Shown: positions 33,673 through 45,378 of the stretch, piece by piece
Layout: every line of letters begins with the position of its first letter
How positions within the stretch are numbered: the first letter of the stretch is position 1
Assembly (NCBI GenBank): GCA_900642245.1
Contig: CAAAJI010000002.1
Span: forward strand, 132,438 to 196,437
Direction of reading: 5' to 3'
Origin: Fragilaria radians
Taxonomy: Eukaryota; Bacillariophyta; Fragilariophyceae; Fragilariales; Fragilariaceae
Length of the DNA: 64,000 nucleotides
Translations under genes and position numbers: made by a program
The notes under the pieces: model-generated
Seen by the model: the letters and a program-made list of their open reading frames with translations, nothing else
What the model was told of the DNA's origin: nothing
Databases searched by the model: none

Positions 33673-35177
33673 CCGGAGTAAAAGCCGGAGGTTGGGTATC
33701 TGGCAAAGCTAGCCATGAAAGTAGCATCCTTAGATCACTCTCTTCATCTTTGAACTTTTACTTTTAAGCTGTGTGTGTGCACTAGGATGACTAGATCATC
33801 ACCTATTGTAGGCCAGTTACCTAGTCCCTGTCCACTACAATATTATCTTCATACTACTCGGATTACGCCCAAATTTATAATACAAACTGGTATGGTTATT
33901 TAGATTTAACAGAGTTTCAGAAATAGTTGTAGCCGAATCCGTGGTTGTCACCAACTAACAAAATGTAAGGTATCTAAAATTCGTGCCAGACACCGTATAG
34001 TTTTCTAAATGCCTTCAAATGAGCATTCATACAATTGATTGCTACAAGTCAATTCCTGAGGCTTTGATATCTTTCATTGCCGGTCTTTGCAAGGATGAAG
34101 AATAGGGTAAGGAAAAGCTATGTTAATAAGAAGAGCTTTTTTTGAGTTACTCCGGATGATGTTGTCAGACACAAACCTGGCAAGATAGAACACCCTTCTG
34201 TCAGAGCATCCCTCTCTCTTTTGCCATAAAATTCATTTGATTTGTAGCAGGAGTTCATTGAGAGAAATAAAGGGAGAAAACTTTTAAAAAGTTTCACCTC
34301 CGCAAGATTTTGTGGGATATGCTTTCTGGGCTCACACAACAAGGCTACGAAGCAATTCTGCAAATCAGTGCAATAGTATGGGCAGCAAATAAATGTCATA
34401 AATAGAGTGAAACAAGATTCAAAGAATGGTACTTACAGACCTTATTTATGATTTCAGATGAGGTAATCTAAATTGAGAGTTAGGATTGAAGGGCAGGTTT
34501 TTTTTAAAAAACTGGCATTCTGTAAGTTTGATTTTTTTCCTGCAAATGGTTTGCGGATCATCTTGCCTGTTGATAAATGGCATTAGTCAAATTTGTAAAG
34601 TAGTGCTGGTGAGTCACTGTGACCAACACGTACGTCGGGAATAGACCACAGCCTACTGGTTACATTTTTGGTTGTATAAACATCATGTATTATCAAAGTA
34701 TTCTGTTAATCTTCTCAATGTCTAATGGGAGATGATTTAGTGTGAATATAATGCCTCACTTTCTTGAACATCATTATCGGTGTCCGATTGCCTCTGGATG
34801 AATACATACATTACCTTACCATCATATCCTATTGAATGATTTTTTCTGGTATGGTTTTCCAAGTTTTCAAGATGGAATTGGAGGTTATGTGTTTAAGAAT
34901 GGTTTACTCGTTAAGTTCTAATTAGCAAGATGAGCCACTCAAGAAAACTCTGGCATGATATTTGTTATTGAGGAATCGAACTAATGAAGGAAATGATGCA
35001 AAATGATAATGCCTGAGAAGAAAAAGAAAATGTGTCATGAACAAGTGATGTCTAAGAAACAGACAGCGAATAAAAAGAGAGTTAGGGAATCTGTTACTCA
35101 TCATTTTGTCTAGTCGTTAAAGACGACCATAATTAGATTGACAAATGCAGGTCAAGCGTATCCCTTAAAGGAGAAGA

Positions 35178-35343
35178 AGTTAATCAGTCCCCTATAAACT
35201 TCTCGTTGATTCGGGAGCATAAGCTAGTATAACTTTATGAAAACTCAGTTTGTACTGGAACAAAAAAAGAGAGATCAAATAAAGTGAATCAGTCCCTTAG
35301 AAACTTCTCATTGAAAGAGCAGTATGCACTGGAACAAAAAAGT
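35178..35343. repeat. Imperfect direct repeat
   Basis: TTAATCAGTCCC-TA-AAACTTCTC-TTGA followed by a GT-TGTACTGGAACAAAAAA block occurs at about 35178-35270. A shorter version, missing about 35 bases in the middle, occurs at about 35283-35343. Confidence 0.65.
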
Positions 35344-37051
35344 ATTCAAAAGAATTAGTTAAGTTGAAAACCGTTGAAGGCATCTCAATGACTTACTTCA
35401 GACGCCATTTTCAATTCAATCCTAGTTTTATCCTCTCTCCCAAAAGGAAAATGGAATTAAGAAGCATCATCTATACTCGAACTACTACGAGATGAAAAGG
35501 AAAACAATTAATAAAAAGTCAAATTAGTCTCAAGCTCACTACAAATCCATTTTCTTCGCATCCGATCTTGCCGTCAGCCGATTCCTGTCCTATCCACTCT
35601 GCGCAGAACTGAAGTGGTATACTAGGGTTTTTTTGGATTATCTAATTTTGCCGAAGCCCCAATCTGTTACCGATTTGTGTGCTGAAAGGGCTTGACTTAT
35701 GATATTTTCCATGTAGGATCGACGATGTATACGAGATGCCCAAAATCCCATAGTAGTAAATGTGATTTATCCCTAACCTTAGTAAGTATATGAGTTCTGA
35801 GACACCAAGGGAACTTCCGTAAGAGAATGAAAGCTGGAGAAAACTTTATTTATCATGTTGCATATGATGAGCATAAGAGCAGAATCTAAGAAATTTATAC
35901 ACAATTAATCATTACTAACTTAATATTAATTTAGAACCAATTTATCAAACTAGGAGGAAACAGTCACATTGATACGACGCAGAACAACTCTCGCTATAGA
36001 ATAAGAGAAGTACCAAAGAAAACGCATATAGGGCACGATTAATTTTTCATTCATGGTTTCCCAGAACTAATAGAACAATAGACGTTGCCTTGAAATCAGA
36101 AAAAATATATAATCTGAGACAAAGGTAAATGTCCAAATTTATTGCAGTTTCTAATTGGAAGAACATCTAATAACTTATCATTCTACAACTAAAGAAGCCT
36201 TCATTTTACATTGAGATAATCACCAATTCAGTGCCTGCGGGCAAAATTGAGCAAGGAAATTCATCAAGCATTGGGAACCATATCGGTTCGTGAGTTTGAA
36301 ACAATTATCGCTACGAAGAAAGAATCTGCCTGTAATTGTAAATGGCCTAAAGACTGCAGAAGTGAGATTTTGGTAACTGATCGGAGCTTCTGGCAAGAAT
36401 TCTAGAAGCTAGCCGTAACCAGTTGAACCAGACTTTATTGAGTTAGTAATTGAATTAGTCAATAGTCATCATGAGATTGCATTATCTATTGTCATTGTGT
36501 GGAGTTTTTTTCACATTTACTTCAAAGGAAGTTAGGCATAGAACGACTGAATTTCTGCCACATCAAAGTGTGCAAGAGTGCAGAATTGCACGTCAAGTAA
36601 TGTTCCTGATCTGTAATCGTGAAGGTTAAAAAAAATGTACAATGAAATAAGTGTCGAGGAATATAGAAGAACATGGAAGGCATTTACGGCATAAGAATAA
36701 AATAAGTTAACTCACAGGAACATGCACTGGAGGTAGAGAGGAATGTTTGGGTAGTCAGCGAGTGTAATGGCGTTAGATTGTCGCACCCCAAGATGCATTT
36801 TCTGATAGGAAACAGCGTATTGATTCAAATATCGCGAAATACAAAAATGAAAATAATGAATGCAGAACTGTCCTCGAGTTCTAACTGAAAGTACCCAATG
36901 AAATGTATTCATGATCCAACATAGATAACGCCATCCTCATAGTTTAAGCAATGATGACAATGGAAAAGGCAAATCCTAAGTAGACTAAAAAAAACTATGA
37001 ATGTCTTATCCTCTATGGAGCTTACTATTGATGCGAACGGGCCCTAAACAT

Positions 37052-38016
37052 CTAGAAAGAAGCATCGATTTCAAGGGAATCATCATCAGAAAGAATTTCA
37101 AGAAGAAAGTTTCCGAGCTCGGTATCATCTAAATCTCCATTTTCTTCCTCCGCTCTAATGGAATCGCGAGATTTCGTGTCACCTAAATTGCTCTCACCAG
37201 AGATCTTCACTGCTGGAAGGTATATTATAGGGCCGTTTCCGAAAAAGAAACTAGCCCAAGGGATGGCGATCTGACTCAAGCTGTAGGTCTAGAGATCATG
37301 TCCATTATATGAGAGCAATTCCGATGATCGATAATCTCACTATTATCATTAGAGGAGAGAGAAGAGTGAGGACTAGATTTGTTACTAGTCGAGTGAGTCG
37401 AAAAACACGGCAAGTCATAGGATACGCTGAATTGACAATCTGAGGATCCTTCTTCTGGCGGAACCACATCCGCTGGTTGGATCTCTGTAGAGACACTGTC
37501 CTTTAACAACAAATCCTTGTTAATAGTCTCGAGATCCGATATTCGTTGCAGTGCTGCTGAATACTTTGATTCTAGCAATTCTAGTTGGGCTTCCAAAGTT
37601 TCAATTCGAGATCTTGTACGCTGACGTGACTCTGCAGCTGATTCTCGGTTGCGCACCCGACGCGCTTCTTTCCGCCATTCAACAAGCTCTTCTCTGGTCA
37701 TGGCGACACCTGGGTCGTAACGCGCGTTTCGTTTAATACCAGTTAAATGAGGGATTTTTTTCCCGCTTCTTGTGTCACTCTCAGAATCTTGGGAAAACAC
37801 TTCATCCATGGGCTTATCAGAGGTAGTGATAGAGATGTCACACTCCTCAAACTTACGCTTTCTCAACTTAAATTTTCTAAGTTGACGAGCTTGAGCGCTG
37901 CATTCAGGTGCACAACCCTCGGTCATTCTTTGGAAGCCTTCGAGCTGCTGTTCGGTAATTATGGGATGTATGCAAAAAGTCGAATTTTTGGTACACACAC
38001 AAACATGAATGCGCAT
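37052..38016 (-). CDS. bZIP transcription factor
   Basis: Exon 1 runs 38016-37341 and holds the bZIP. A later frame (exon 2, 37212-37052) joins in phase if a 128-nt intron (37213-37340, GTGAGA donor, pyrimidine tract then CTTCCAG acceptor) is removed, giving 278 residues. The basic region is RRVRNRESAAESRQRTRSR near residues 115-133, with the N-x7-R DNA-contact pattern. A leucine-zipper-like run of about four heptads follows (IETLEAQLELLESKYSAAL). The C-terminal exon is acidic and ends in LGNFLLEILSDDDSLEID, a possible activation or protein-binding tail. An internal ATG at residue 31 (MTEGCAPEC) is an alternative start. No LOV domain is present, so this is not an aureochrome. The intron is less certain than others here because it is longer and the donor is weaker. 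Confidence 0.78.
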
Positions 38017-38048
38017 ACATTTCTACGTATTTACATTGAGACGTTTGG

Positions 38049-38166
38049 AGAGGTCTAAAATTTGCTTTCGATCGACTTGGAATTCTATGACAATGCTACT
38101 TACTGTAGAGGTCTAAAATTTTGCTGTCGATCAACTTGGAATTCCATGCCAATGCTCCTTACTGTA
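38049..38166. repeat. Tandem 58-bp repeat upstream of bZIP gene
   Basis: Two adjacent units, 38049-38106 and 38107-38165, share AGAGGTCTAAAATTTTGCT-TCGATC-ACTTGGAATTC-ATG-CAATGCT-CTTACTGT with seven or so differences. They lie 33 bases upstream of the bZIP start codon, where promoter or 5' UTR is expected. Confidence 0.88.
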
Positions 38167-38969
38167 CAAAACATACTCGTAAATCTTGAAGAGAGGTACA
38201 CAACACATCATTCGAATTTCAGCAAACCAAAAATTGAAAATTAAATGAAAATTTAAAAAAATTGGAGGTTACAATATTTTTTAGCACAAGAAAGCAAGTG
38301 TAAATGTTTTCCAAATTGATTGTGACATGTTTGAGGTGCACTCGTATGGACTGAATTATTGGTTTCTGATACACCCAACAGTTTCAGGACAATTGTAAAC
38401 TAGAATCACGTGATATTCTGAATGAAGAATATCATAAATTAATTTACTATCTATTGTCACTCTATCTTCTGAGCTTCTAAACCTCAAGACCAAACACCTT
38501 TATACCCTATACATTTCCAGGGTCACGAAATCAAAGAACAAAGTGCTCTACGGTGAGATATAGAAAGTAGACACAGATAAAACGTAAACTATTTTATTGT
38601 TTGTTCTGTTAGTCTTGTCTAATCTTGAAACTTCTCTCAAGAGATGTTCTCAAGAGATCTTCGTGATTAAACCTGAAGATTTGCAATCTTGTTCTAAGCT
38701 TCCTCCCAACTGCTTAGGTAAGTTGCTTCAACCTTGTCCATAAGGACAAGTTTGATATTCATAAGGATAAGTTAGTTTAGACCTTCAACTCTTTATAATT
38801 AATGAGTTGTCTTCTAATTTAGATCTTTATTTAGATCATTGTTATAACCATCTTACTTTTGATCAGGTCCTGGATTGTATTACTCTCCATTTATAAGCAA
38901 TAGTTATGCCTCACCAAGTTTATCGTAGTAAACTTGTGGTCAATACAGAATAGTATAGTTTACTTGTAA
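38167..38969. other. Intergenic before the assembly gap
   Basis: AT-rich sequence; from about 38500 it is rich in CTT and AAG runs (for example TCCATAAGGACAAG and CATAAGGATAAG) in a manner like an LTR leader, but no end could be fixed. No gene seen. Confidence 0.4.
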
Positions 38970-39070
38970 NNNNNNNNNNNNNNNNNNNNNNNNNNNNNNN
39001 NNNNNNNNNNNNNNNNNNNNNNNNNNNNNNNNNNNNNNNNNNNNNNNNNNNNNNNNNNNNNNNNNNNNNN
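38970..39070. other. Assembly gap (run of N)
   Basis: About 100 undetermined bases. The true length is unknown. It lies next to repeat-like sequence, which probably broke the assembly. Confidence 0.99.
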
Positions 39071-39639
39071 CTTTACTATGCACTAACGGTACAGGACGTC
39101 TCCATATACCGGTACACGCATATCTTACTTAGTTTAACATACTAGTATTAAACTGTTATTGCTTTCAACCTATTGTGTTAGGGATTTGCTTCTTGATCCT
39201 AGTCAAGGTAGGTCATAAAGATGCTGCTGAGTTTGATATGACCGAGCAGCTCCTTCTTACAACACTCCCATGAATCTAATTTTCAAGTATGACCGTCGGG
39301 AGGTGTAGATTAAGAGGTAACTCCAAGATTGAACAATTTATTGACACTTTGGTAGCCTGCTTACGAGACTAACTTGCTCAGAAAAAAAAAGAAGGTGATT
39401 TAGGACATGCAGGTGAACAGGCATACGATGTTATTTATTCAACTTGTACAAAATATTCTGTATATGCAAGCATCAGCAAAGGGCATGTCAACTAGGATAA
39501 CAATAGGTACTTTCTTGCTGTTCTTGAGATATAGGAAATGGTTTTTTGTATCACAAATCAAGGAGAAGTATCCATGAGTGCTTGTCCTGAATTCGGTAAT
39601 AACTTATGTGCCAAGCACTTAGTTGAGGCAAAATATAAC

Positions 39640-39830
39640 ATCTGCAGCTTGATTCCATAGGCATCTGGCTGATTCTTTCTCAGCTCTATTTTTTCAGAAG
39701 GCTACTTTTCACACTAATTTATGGACGTTTTTCAAAAATTCGAAACACGAATATCTTGTAACGTATGTAGAGGATTTAATTGTCTAGAGTTAAGGTCCTA
39801 AGAGGCTCAATAAATATCCAGAAGTCATTT
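39640..39830 (+). mobile_element. Ty1/copia reverse transcriptase scrap
   Basis: A short frame near 39745-39790 reads EYLVTYVEDLIV, matching the copia RT catalytic YVDD block with one D changed to E, followed by in-frame stops. Upstream, at about 39650-39720, the pattern SG...SEGYF in another frame fits the usual sequence before it. Decayed beyond function. Confidence 0.5.
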
Positions 39831-42180
39831 GAGGATCCCGAAGCAACACATGGTCAAGACTATAGCAATTTCTCCAAAAAACACCTTCAATACGTCACCC
39901 TCAAGGTTGAAACTCATGTTGCGATTGTGCTAAATCGCATCAAAACTTAAATGAGTGAAGTATATGACCCAGAAATCGACGATTCGCCTCAATGTAATGA
40001 TTCAGATTAGTCAAGGTAAGGATTTTTACTTGGACGTGGTGTATGGACAGTAGTCTTGAGAAGCTTGACATAGCATGTATAACACATAGATGAAGGCTGT
40101 AAAGAGAATTTAGTCAAGACTTTTTCAAAGCAGAGAATCCCATTGACTAGTCAAGACTATCCAGGATCATCCAAAGTGGAAAGTTTTCTATCTTTAGTCA
40201 CCGTAAATTCATTCCCAAATAATCTGTCCATATTTGAATCAAAGCATACTATTTTGACACGTGCGGCCCTTGTCATAACCATATTTTCAATTAAATTTAC
40301 TTCATGTTAAAGTTTAAGATTATAGTTAAGCACATCGAATTAATCTGGAAAGTGATAAATTCGAGAGATGTGAATTCGTTCCAACATTTGGAGACGTCCA
40401 GTGTTGCTAGTACATGCAATTTTGGATGATAAAGGCATCAGATATGTTATCACATAAAAAATGCTAATTGTTTTCGTTAGTAAATTTTAGTCAATACTAA
40501 TCAAAGGTCTCTAATATTTTTGTGATAATTAATCACACGTGCTTCACGAACTTTTACATGATGAAATTGTGCTGTTATAAATAATGAGCAGTCAAAAGAT
40601 ATTTGACATGCCGGAATAACCGGGGGTAACAAATAACAGAGTGGTCTAAAATATTATCATGTTGAAAAATGAGTCAGTTAAGTCCCCGATCTTTTACGAT
40701 GATAAGTCAAGATTAGGTTTGATAACTTCTGTAAAATAGGTCCTATTCACGACAGGACCGGACATTTGACACATGAATAATGTTAGTGATCTCATTCAAT
40801 CTATACTGCCATGATTGAATAGCAGATTTTCTTAACAAAAAAAATTGAATAGCAGAAGATAAAAAAATCTGATATGAATCTTCTATCTGGTACCTTAGGT
40901 CATTATTGTACTAGCGACTTGAGTAAGGAAAAAGATGTGGCTTATCTATTTGATAAACATAATTTCAGGTCTTCCCATCATTAGATACAAAGTAAAGCAG
41001 GCCAATATGTAATGCTTCTCACGACTTATATAATCCATGTACTGTCTTTGCAATCGCTAGTAGAATGGGATTTGTATATATTTCCAGACGCAAATAAATA
41101 TCACGGATTGTAATGATGACCAACAGTTACCATTCATACACAGTTATAGTGGCATTTCAATTATTTCATTTTTCTTATTGAAAGTCATAAATCAGGGTTA
41201 TGCACATTTGAGGACACATGCTGTCATCATTGTGTTTGGCAATCATTGCCTATACCACACAGGTCTATATTTCGAGACATAATCTTCAACACATGGACTG
41301 ATTTTTTTCAAGATTAAGTGCACACATAAGCTTAAGGTATAAACTGGAACAAATGTTGATATAATTAACGAGGTTGCATGCTCTGAAGCTTTTTTTATTC
41401 ATCAGTCCACATTTTCTGAGACTGTACCAAATAATTATTTGTTTGATGTAGTTATTTGACGATACCATATTCTGTGATTACCTGTGTAGGCAATTGCCAA
41501 CTATTGGCATTGGACTAAACATATCGTAGGACACTTCAGTAATCACAGGGAAATAATGGTGTAAGAGGAATCCTTAAAAAATGTGGCTTGGTATCATGAC
41601 ACTTAGAGCTCCCAAAGATAAGGAGGACTGAGTTAAAAATTAGAAAACTATGCATATGGCCTGCTTAAAGGTGAAAAAAATAACTGTAATGCAAGAATAT
41701 GCCAAGCAGTGAGAAAGACAATGCCTGAGTTTCTGACTTTAAATTATTCCGATTAGAAATCTCATGGCATACGAAATCCTGGGAGTGCTAACAAATGAAT
41801 GACTTTGCTTTACTGTTACCACAATACTTAGGGTATGGTAACGTGAGTGCATTTAAATTCGCATGCTCAGAAACGTATCAACAATGTGGCATTAGATCCA
41901 TATATTTAACCAGGCATCACCTGCAAAATCGGGTTATTGACACTAGTTGTCTGACAAAAAGCAATATCAAAGAATGAACGTTTATTCGTAAAATTGCCAC
42001 TTGATTTCTTTTAGATTGGAGAACAATGTTCTATTGCAAGAAATACTTATCTGCGATGAGCGTTCGGGATTTTGGATTTGCTATTGTCATAATACTTTTT
42101 TATTTTTTTGCCTCCCATTCAGATTAAATAGTTGTCACTAACCCTACAACAGATTGCGTAGCAAAGCTACCGTCTTCCCC
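39831..42180. other. Intergenic, nothing recognised
   Basis: About 2.3 kb of AT-rich sequence between the copia scrap and the pogo-like element. Only short frames without recognisable domains. Confidence 0.5.
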
Positions 42181-42208
42181 CGAAAACAACATAATTGTGT
42201 TATGGTGG

Positions 42209-42235
42209 AATAGAACACAACCCTTGTGTTCTATT
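42209..42235. repeat. Perfect 12-bp hairpin in left transposon end
   Basis: AATAGAACACAA and TTGTGTTCTATT are exact reverse complements separated by CCC. Confidence 0.9.
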
Positions 42236-42343
42236 TGAAAACAGCACAATTGTGTTTTATTCGGGGTTATGAGTAGCAATTTTTTGATTGGTCAGGATTT
42301 CGCAGTTACTGTCTTTTTAATTTTTTGTATTGTTCTGACGGAG

Positions 42344-43601
42344 ATGGCATCAAAGAGAAGGAATGACTCTTTGAAAACAAAGTTGGATATAATCAGACCA
42401 TATGAAAAGGAGTTACTGGAAAAGGTCTTCCAGCCATTGCAAAAGCAATGGGATAAGCATTGAGACATTGCGAGGGTAGGTTAATAAGAGAGAAGAACTT
42501 GAAGCAGCATTGTTAAATGCTGATGTTGAAACTTGAAAGGTAAGACGTTTGAATGGTGGTGGGCATCCTGCAAAGTATACAGAATTGGAAGAATAATTGC
42601 ATAGTTGGATATTAGAGAAACATGTAAAGGTTCTTTGTGTTAAAGATCACAATATTCATAAAAGCACTGAATTTGTTTGAAGAGCTCCACCCTGAAGTGC
42701 ATGCAGGGGAAGAATTTAAAGCCTCCACTGGATGGCTCTCTAATTTTCAAATTAGAAAGCGCCTTGTTTCTAGAAGACAAACCTCATGTCGATCACTACC
42801 AGAAAATGCAGATGATATTTGTCGTCGATTCATTCAAGAAGATCATAGTATACTTGAAAAAAGGTATTCAGATTAAGGACATTATTAATATGGACCAAGT
42901 ACCCAGAGGATTCGAAACTGACTAAGGGAAGTTGTGAAGTGTTGATGCGTAAAGGGGAACTTCCCACAAGCGTTTTACGATCATGCAGATGGTGTTACAC
43001 TACGTCCACATTTTCGTTTCTGTGGGTTAAAAGTAAACCACCAGTCTCCATTGATATTCTTGTTGATGTGAATAAGACTGGAATGTGGAATGATGACATA
43101 CTGCTTGATTTTACAAAAAATGTTGTCCTAAGTCGACAAGAAACCGCTTTTTATCGTGATCCAGTTCTCTATGTAATAGATTCATATGGTGTGCATCTCA
43201 ACCTTGCAAAATCAAAGATTCTTGAAAAACATAATGTGTTTGTTGCCATTGTACCACCGAATATGACAAACATTTTGCAACCATTGGATGTTACCATAAG
43301 CCACAGCTACCAAGCATTCTGTCAAACTTTTTATGATTATTTCATTGCCCAAGCCTTGGAGGATACATGCCTGCAAACCAAAGTTGGAAATCCCAAAGTA
43401 CCATCAAATATGGCATGTAGCAACTGGACACTGGATTGGATTAAGATGATGACGCAAGAGTGCATTCAAAATTCATTTACAATAACAGGATTGGTTCCAA
43501 AATGTGACTTTGAACTGGACAAACTGCACCCGCCTCTAAAAGCACTCTTTGAAGCTACAAATTGCAAAGAATCTTGGGATGCACTCTGTGGCGAACTTTG
43601 A
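42344..43601 (+). pseudogene. DDE_1 (CENP-B/pogo-like) transposase pseudogene
   Basis: Pieces in different frames follow the order of a pogo-type transposase. The first is a CENP-B-like N-terminal HTH start at 42344 (KRRNDSLKTKLDIIRPYEK). Next is a second HTH of Tc5 type near 42705-42850 (FKASTGWLSNFQIRKRLVSR). Then comes the first catalytic Asp in INMDQVPRGFET near 42885. A 220-codon open frame ends at 43601 with the second Asp in LYVIDSYGVH and the third Asp in NMTNILQPLDVT. At least three frame breaks lie between the N-terminal pieces, so the gene is dead as written, although the last 660 bases remain open. DDE_1 enzymes cut and paste DNA with TA target sites. Confidence 0.82.
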
Positions 43602-44012
43602 GCAGTGATTTTGAATTATAAGTTGGTACTCAAGAAGCTCCTGAATGGTTTCTCCCTGAAAATTGATCTTCAACTCTGTTTGAGTGTTTGAATCAGAAGC
43701 TGATTGGCAGCAGCAATAGTTGGAAGCAGTATCGGGATCAACTTGTTGCATACATGAAACAAGATGCGAATATTCAAGATATTGCTGCTTCTGCATATTC
43801 TGATTCATAGCTCAATGATGATCGCAGTGATAGTAAATTAGAGATTCATTCAGCCTCTTCCTTGCACAACTGGAGTATTGAAGTTCATGATATCAATGAG
43901 CAATCTGTTTTGACAGATGCAATTGAATATCCCATTTTGAATATTGTTTTAGCCAAACCCGGTGACTACTACGCAATTAAAATGCTGGATAACTAAGGTA
44001 TCTTATATTCAA

Positions 44013-44034
44013 ATATAACACAATTGTGTTATAT
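44013..44034. repeat. Perfect 22-bp palindrome in right transposon end
   Basis: The sequence centred at 44023/44024 (core TATAACACAATTGTGTTATA) equals its own reverse complement over 22 bases. Its core matches copies in the left end of the element. Confidence 0.92.
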
Positions 44035-44238
44035 AAAAAAGGTGTTTTATTCAAACATAAGTCTTAAAGTTTTCAATTTCTGCTTTTTTCATAAAGCTTA
44101 AATACAACACAATTCTGTTAAAAGATAGGCCAAATACTACCGGTAGTTGCACTGAGTCTGTCTGCGCAAATAAATTCTTTGTTAAGGACTGAGCTAATAT
44201 GATGATACCAAGAGCAACCAACAACTTGTCATGGAACC

Positions 44239-45378
44239 ATGTCATCGAACCCTGCCGTTCCCACAAGCGTAGGAGCCCTCCTGACGGAGGAAGTTACAAT
44301 GAATCCATATACGCCTTTGCCTTCCTTTTATGAAATGATCCTTATTGAGGAAGCCGAGAGATCGTCTCAGAAAATACTCAAAGATATGTTGAAGAGACTT
44401 GCACACAAAGCTTCTGTTTATCGAAGAGAAATACATTCTACGTCTTGGTTGAGGATCCGAGTAATCCGATTTCTCCATTTTGTTGAGTTCATGATCAAAC
44501 GTTATGGAGCAGAAATAAGGCTCATCATAACTTATTTAATTGAACGGAGGTGTTTACTTGGTAACTCATGTGCCACCTTAGCGGAGTCTTTTTATTCAGG
44601 AAGACGAGTCAAAGTCTCTCAGGGGAATACACTGACATCCCTGAAATTTCAAGATCGAATAAGATTGGCTTGTGCAATAGCTTGCACTTCCTACCTGAAC
44701 GAGAAATTAGAACAATTTTTTAGGGATCAAGACCTTCATATGCCTAACAATACAAATTCAGAGGCGTATCCCAAGTATTTGGTATTTCTCTTTTATTTAA
44801 GACCATACATTCGATCGGCACAAAGTGGATCTCTTCTCATCTATCGTTTTCTTTACTTGATTGGGAGAACAGCGTATTTTCACCCTTTATCACATTTCAT
44901 GCAAACTACTGTTCGTCGATGTACACAGGAAGACATTCAAATCGACAACATCGAATCGACTAAGGAAAGTCAGATCCAAAATGCAAAAGAAAATCACTGG
45001 ATTCTCCTTATCATTAAGCGTATAGCTATATGGGGAATTTCTTCAACTGCAATACTTGGGTGGTATCAACAATTTCGAGAATATGTTGAGCAACAAAAAA
45101 GAGAGCACTTGACATCCAACCTGATACCCCCTTCACCGAAGCCTCTACCCTTCCGTCCGAATCCTAAACATCGAATTCGGATTCCGGAATCTAACGATAT
45201 TTGTCCCTTATGTCGACAACCCTGGATTGCGCCATCGGTATCGACATCTGGATTTGTCTACTGTCATAAATGCTTAATCATGTATGTGCGCGAGTATGGA
45301 ACTTGTCCCCTTACAGGAATTGCTTGTCCCGAAGATAGAATAGTTCGAATCTATGGATCTGAAGTGCCTGCAATGTAA
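44239..45378 (+). CDS. PEX12: Peroxisome assembly protein PEX12 (RING-type)
   Basis: Single exon, 379 residues from ATG. With PEX2 and PEX10, PEX12 forms the peroxisomal membrane ubiquitin ligase that recycles the import receptor PEX5. The N-terminal part is the Pex2/Pex12 domain (RYGAEIRLIITYLIERRCLL near residue 85-105). Membrane-type segments lie near residues 190-215 and 250-280 (HWILLIIKRIAIWGISSTAI). The C-terminal RING-like domain starts ICPLCRQPW near residue 322, continues TSGFVYCHKCLIMYV and ends CPLTG...RIVRIYG. This is the partial-zinc RING typical of PEX12 rather than PEX2 or PEX10. Length fits the family (about 350-400). A decayed pogo element ends about 120 bases upstream, inside the likely promoter. 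Confidence 0.9.
   Translation: MSSNPAVPTSVGALLTEEVTMNPYTPLPSFYEMILIEEAERSSQKILKDMLKRLAHKASVYRREIHSTSWLRIRVIRFLHFVEFMIKRYGAEIRLIITYLIERRCLLGNSCATLAESFYSGRRVKVSQGNTLTSLKFQDRIRLACAIACTSYLNEKLEQFFRDQDLHMPNNTNSEAYPKYLVFLFYLRPYIRSAQSGSLLIYRFLYLIGRTAYFHPLSHFMQTTVRRCTQEDIQIDNIESTKESQIQNAKENHWILLIIKRIAIWGISSTAILGWYQQFREYVEQQKREHLTSNLIPPSPKPLPFRPNPKHRIRIPESNDICPLCRQPWIAPSVSTSGFVYCHKCLIMYVREYGTCPLTGIACPEDRIVRIYGSEVPAM

Larger units (their letters stand above)
33421..37051. other. Long intergenic stretch, nothing recognised
   Basis: About 3.6 kb with only short open frames and no recognised domain. It holds the short repeat near 33631 and an imperfect direct repeat near 35178-35343. No tRNA-like clover-leaf was noticed. 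Confidence 0.5.
42187..44118 (+). mobile_element. Pogo/Tigger-like DNA transposon with palindromic ends
   Basis: Copies of the palindrome ACACAATTGTGT or close variants mark both sides of a transposase remnant: 42187-42201, 42245-42256, 44013-44034 and 44106-44118. Between the first two lies a 12-bp inverted repeat (42209-42220 with 42224-42235). The transposase between them is described separately. The exact termini and the expected TA target duplication could not be fixed. The right edge is about 120 bases before the PEX12 start codon. Confidence 0.6.
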
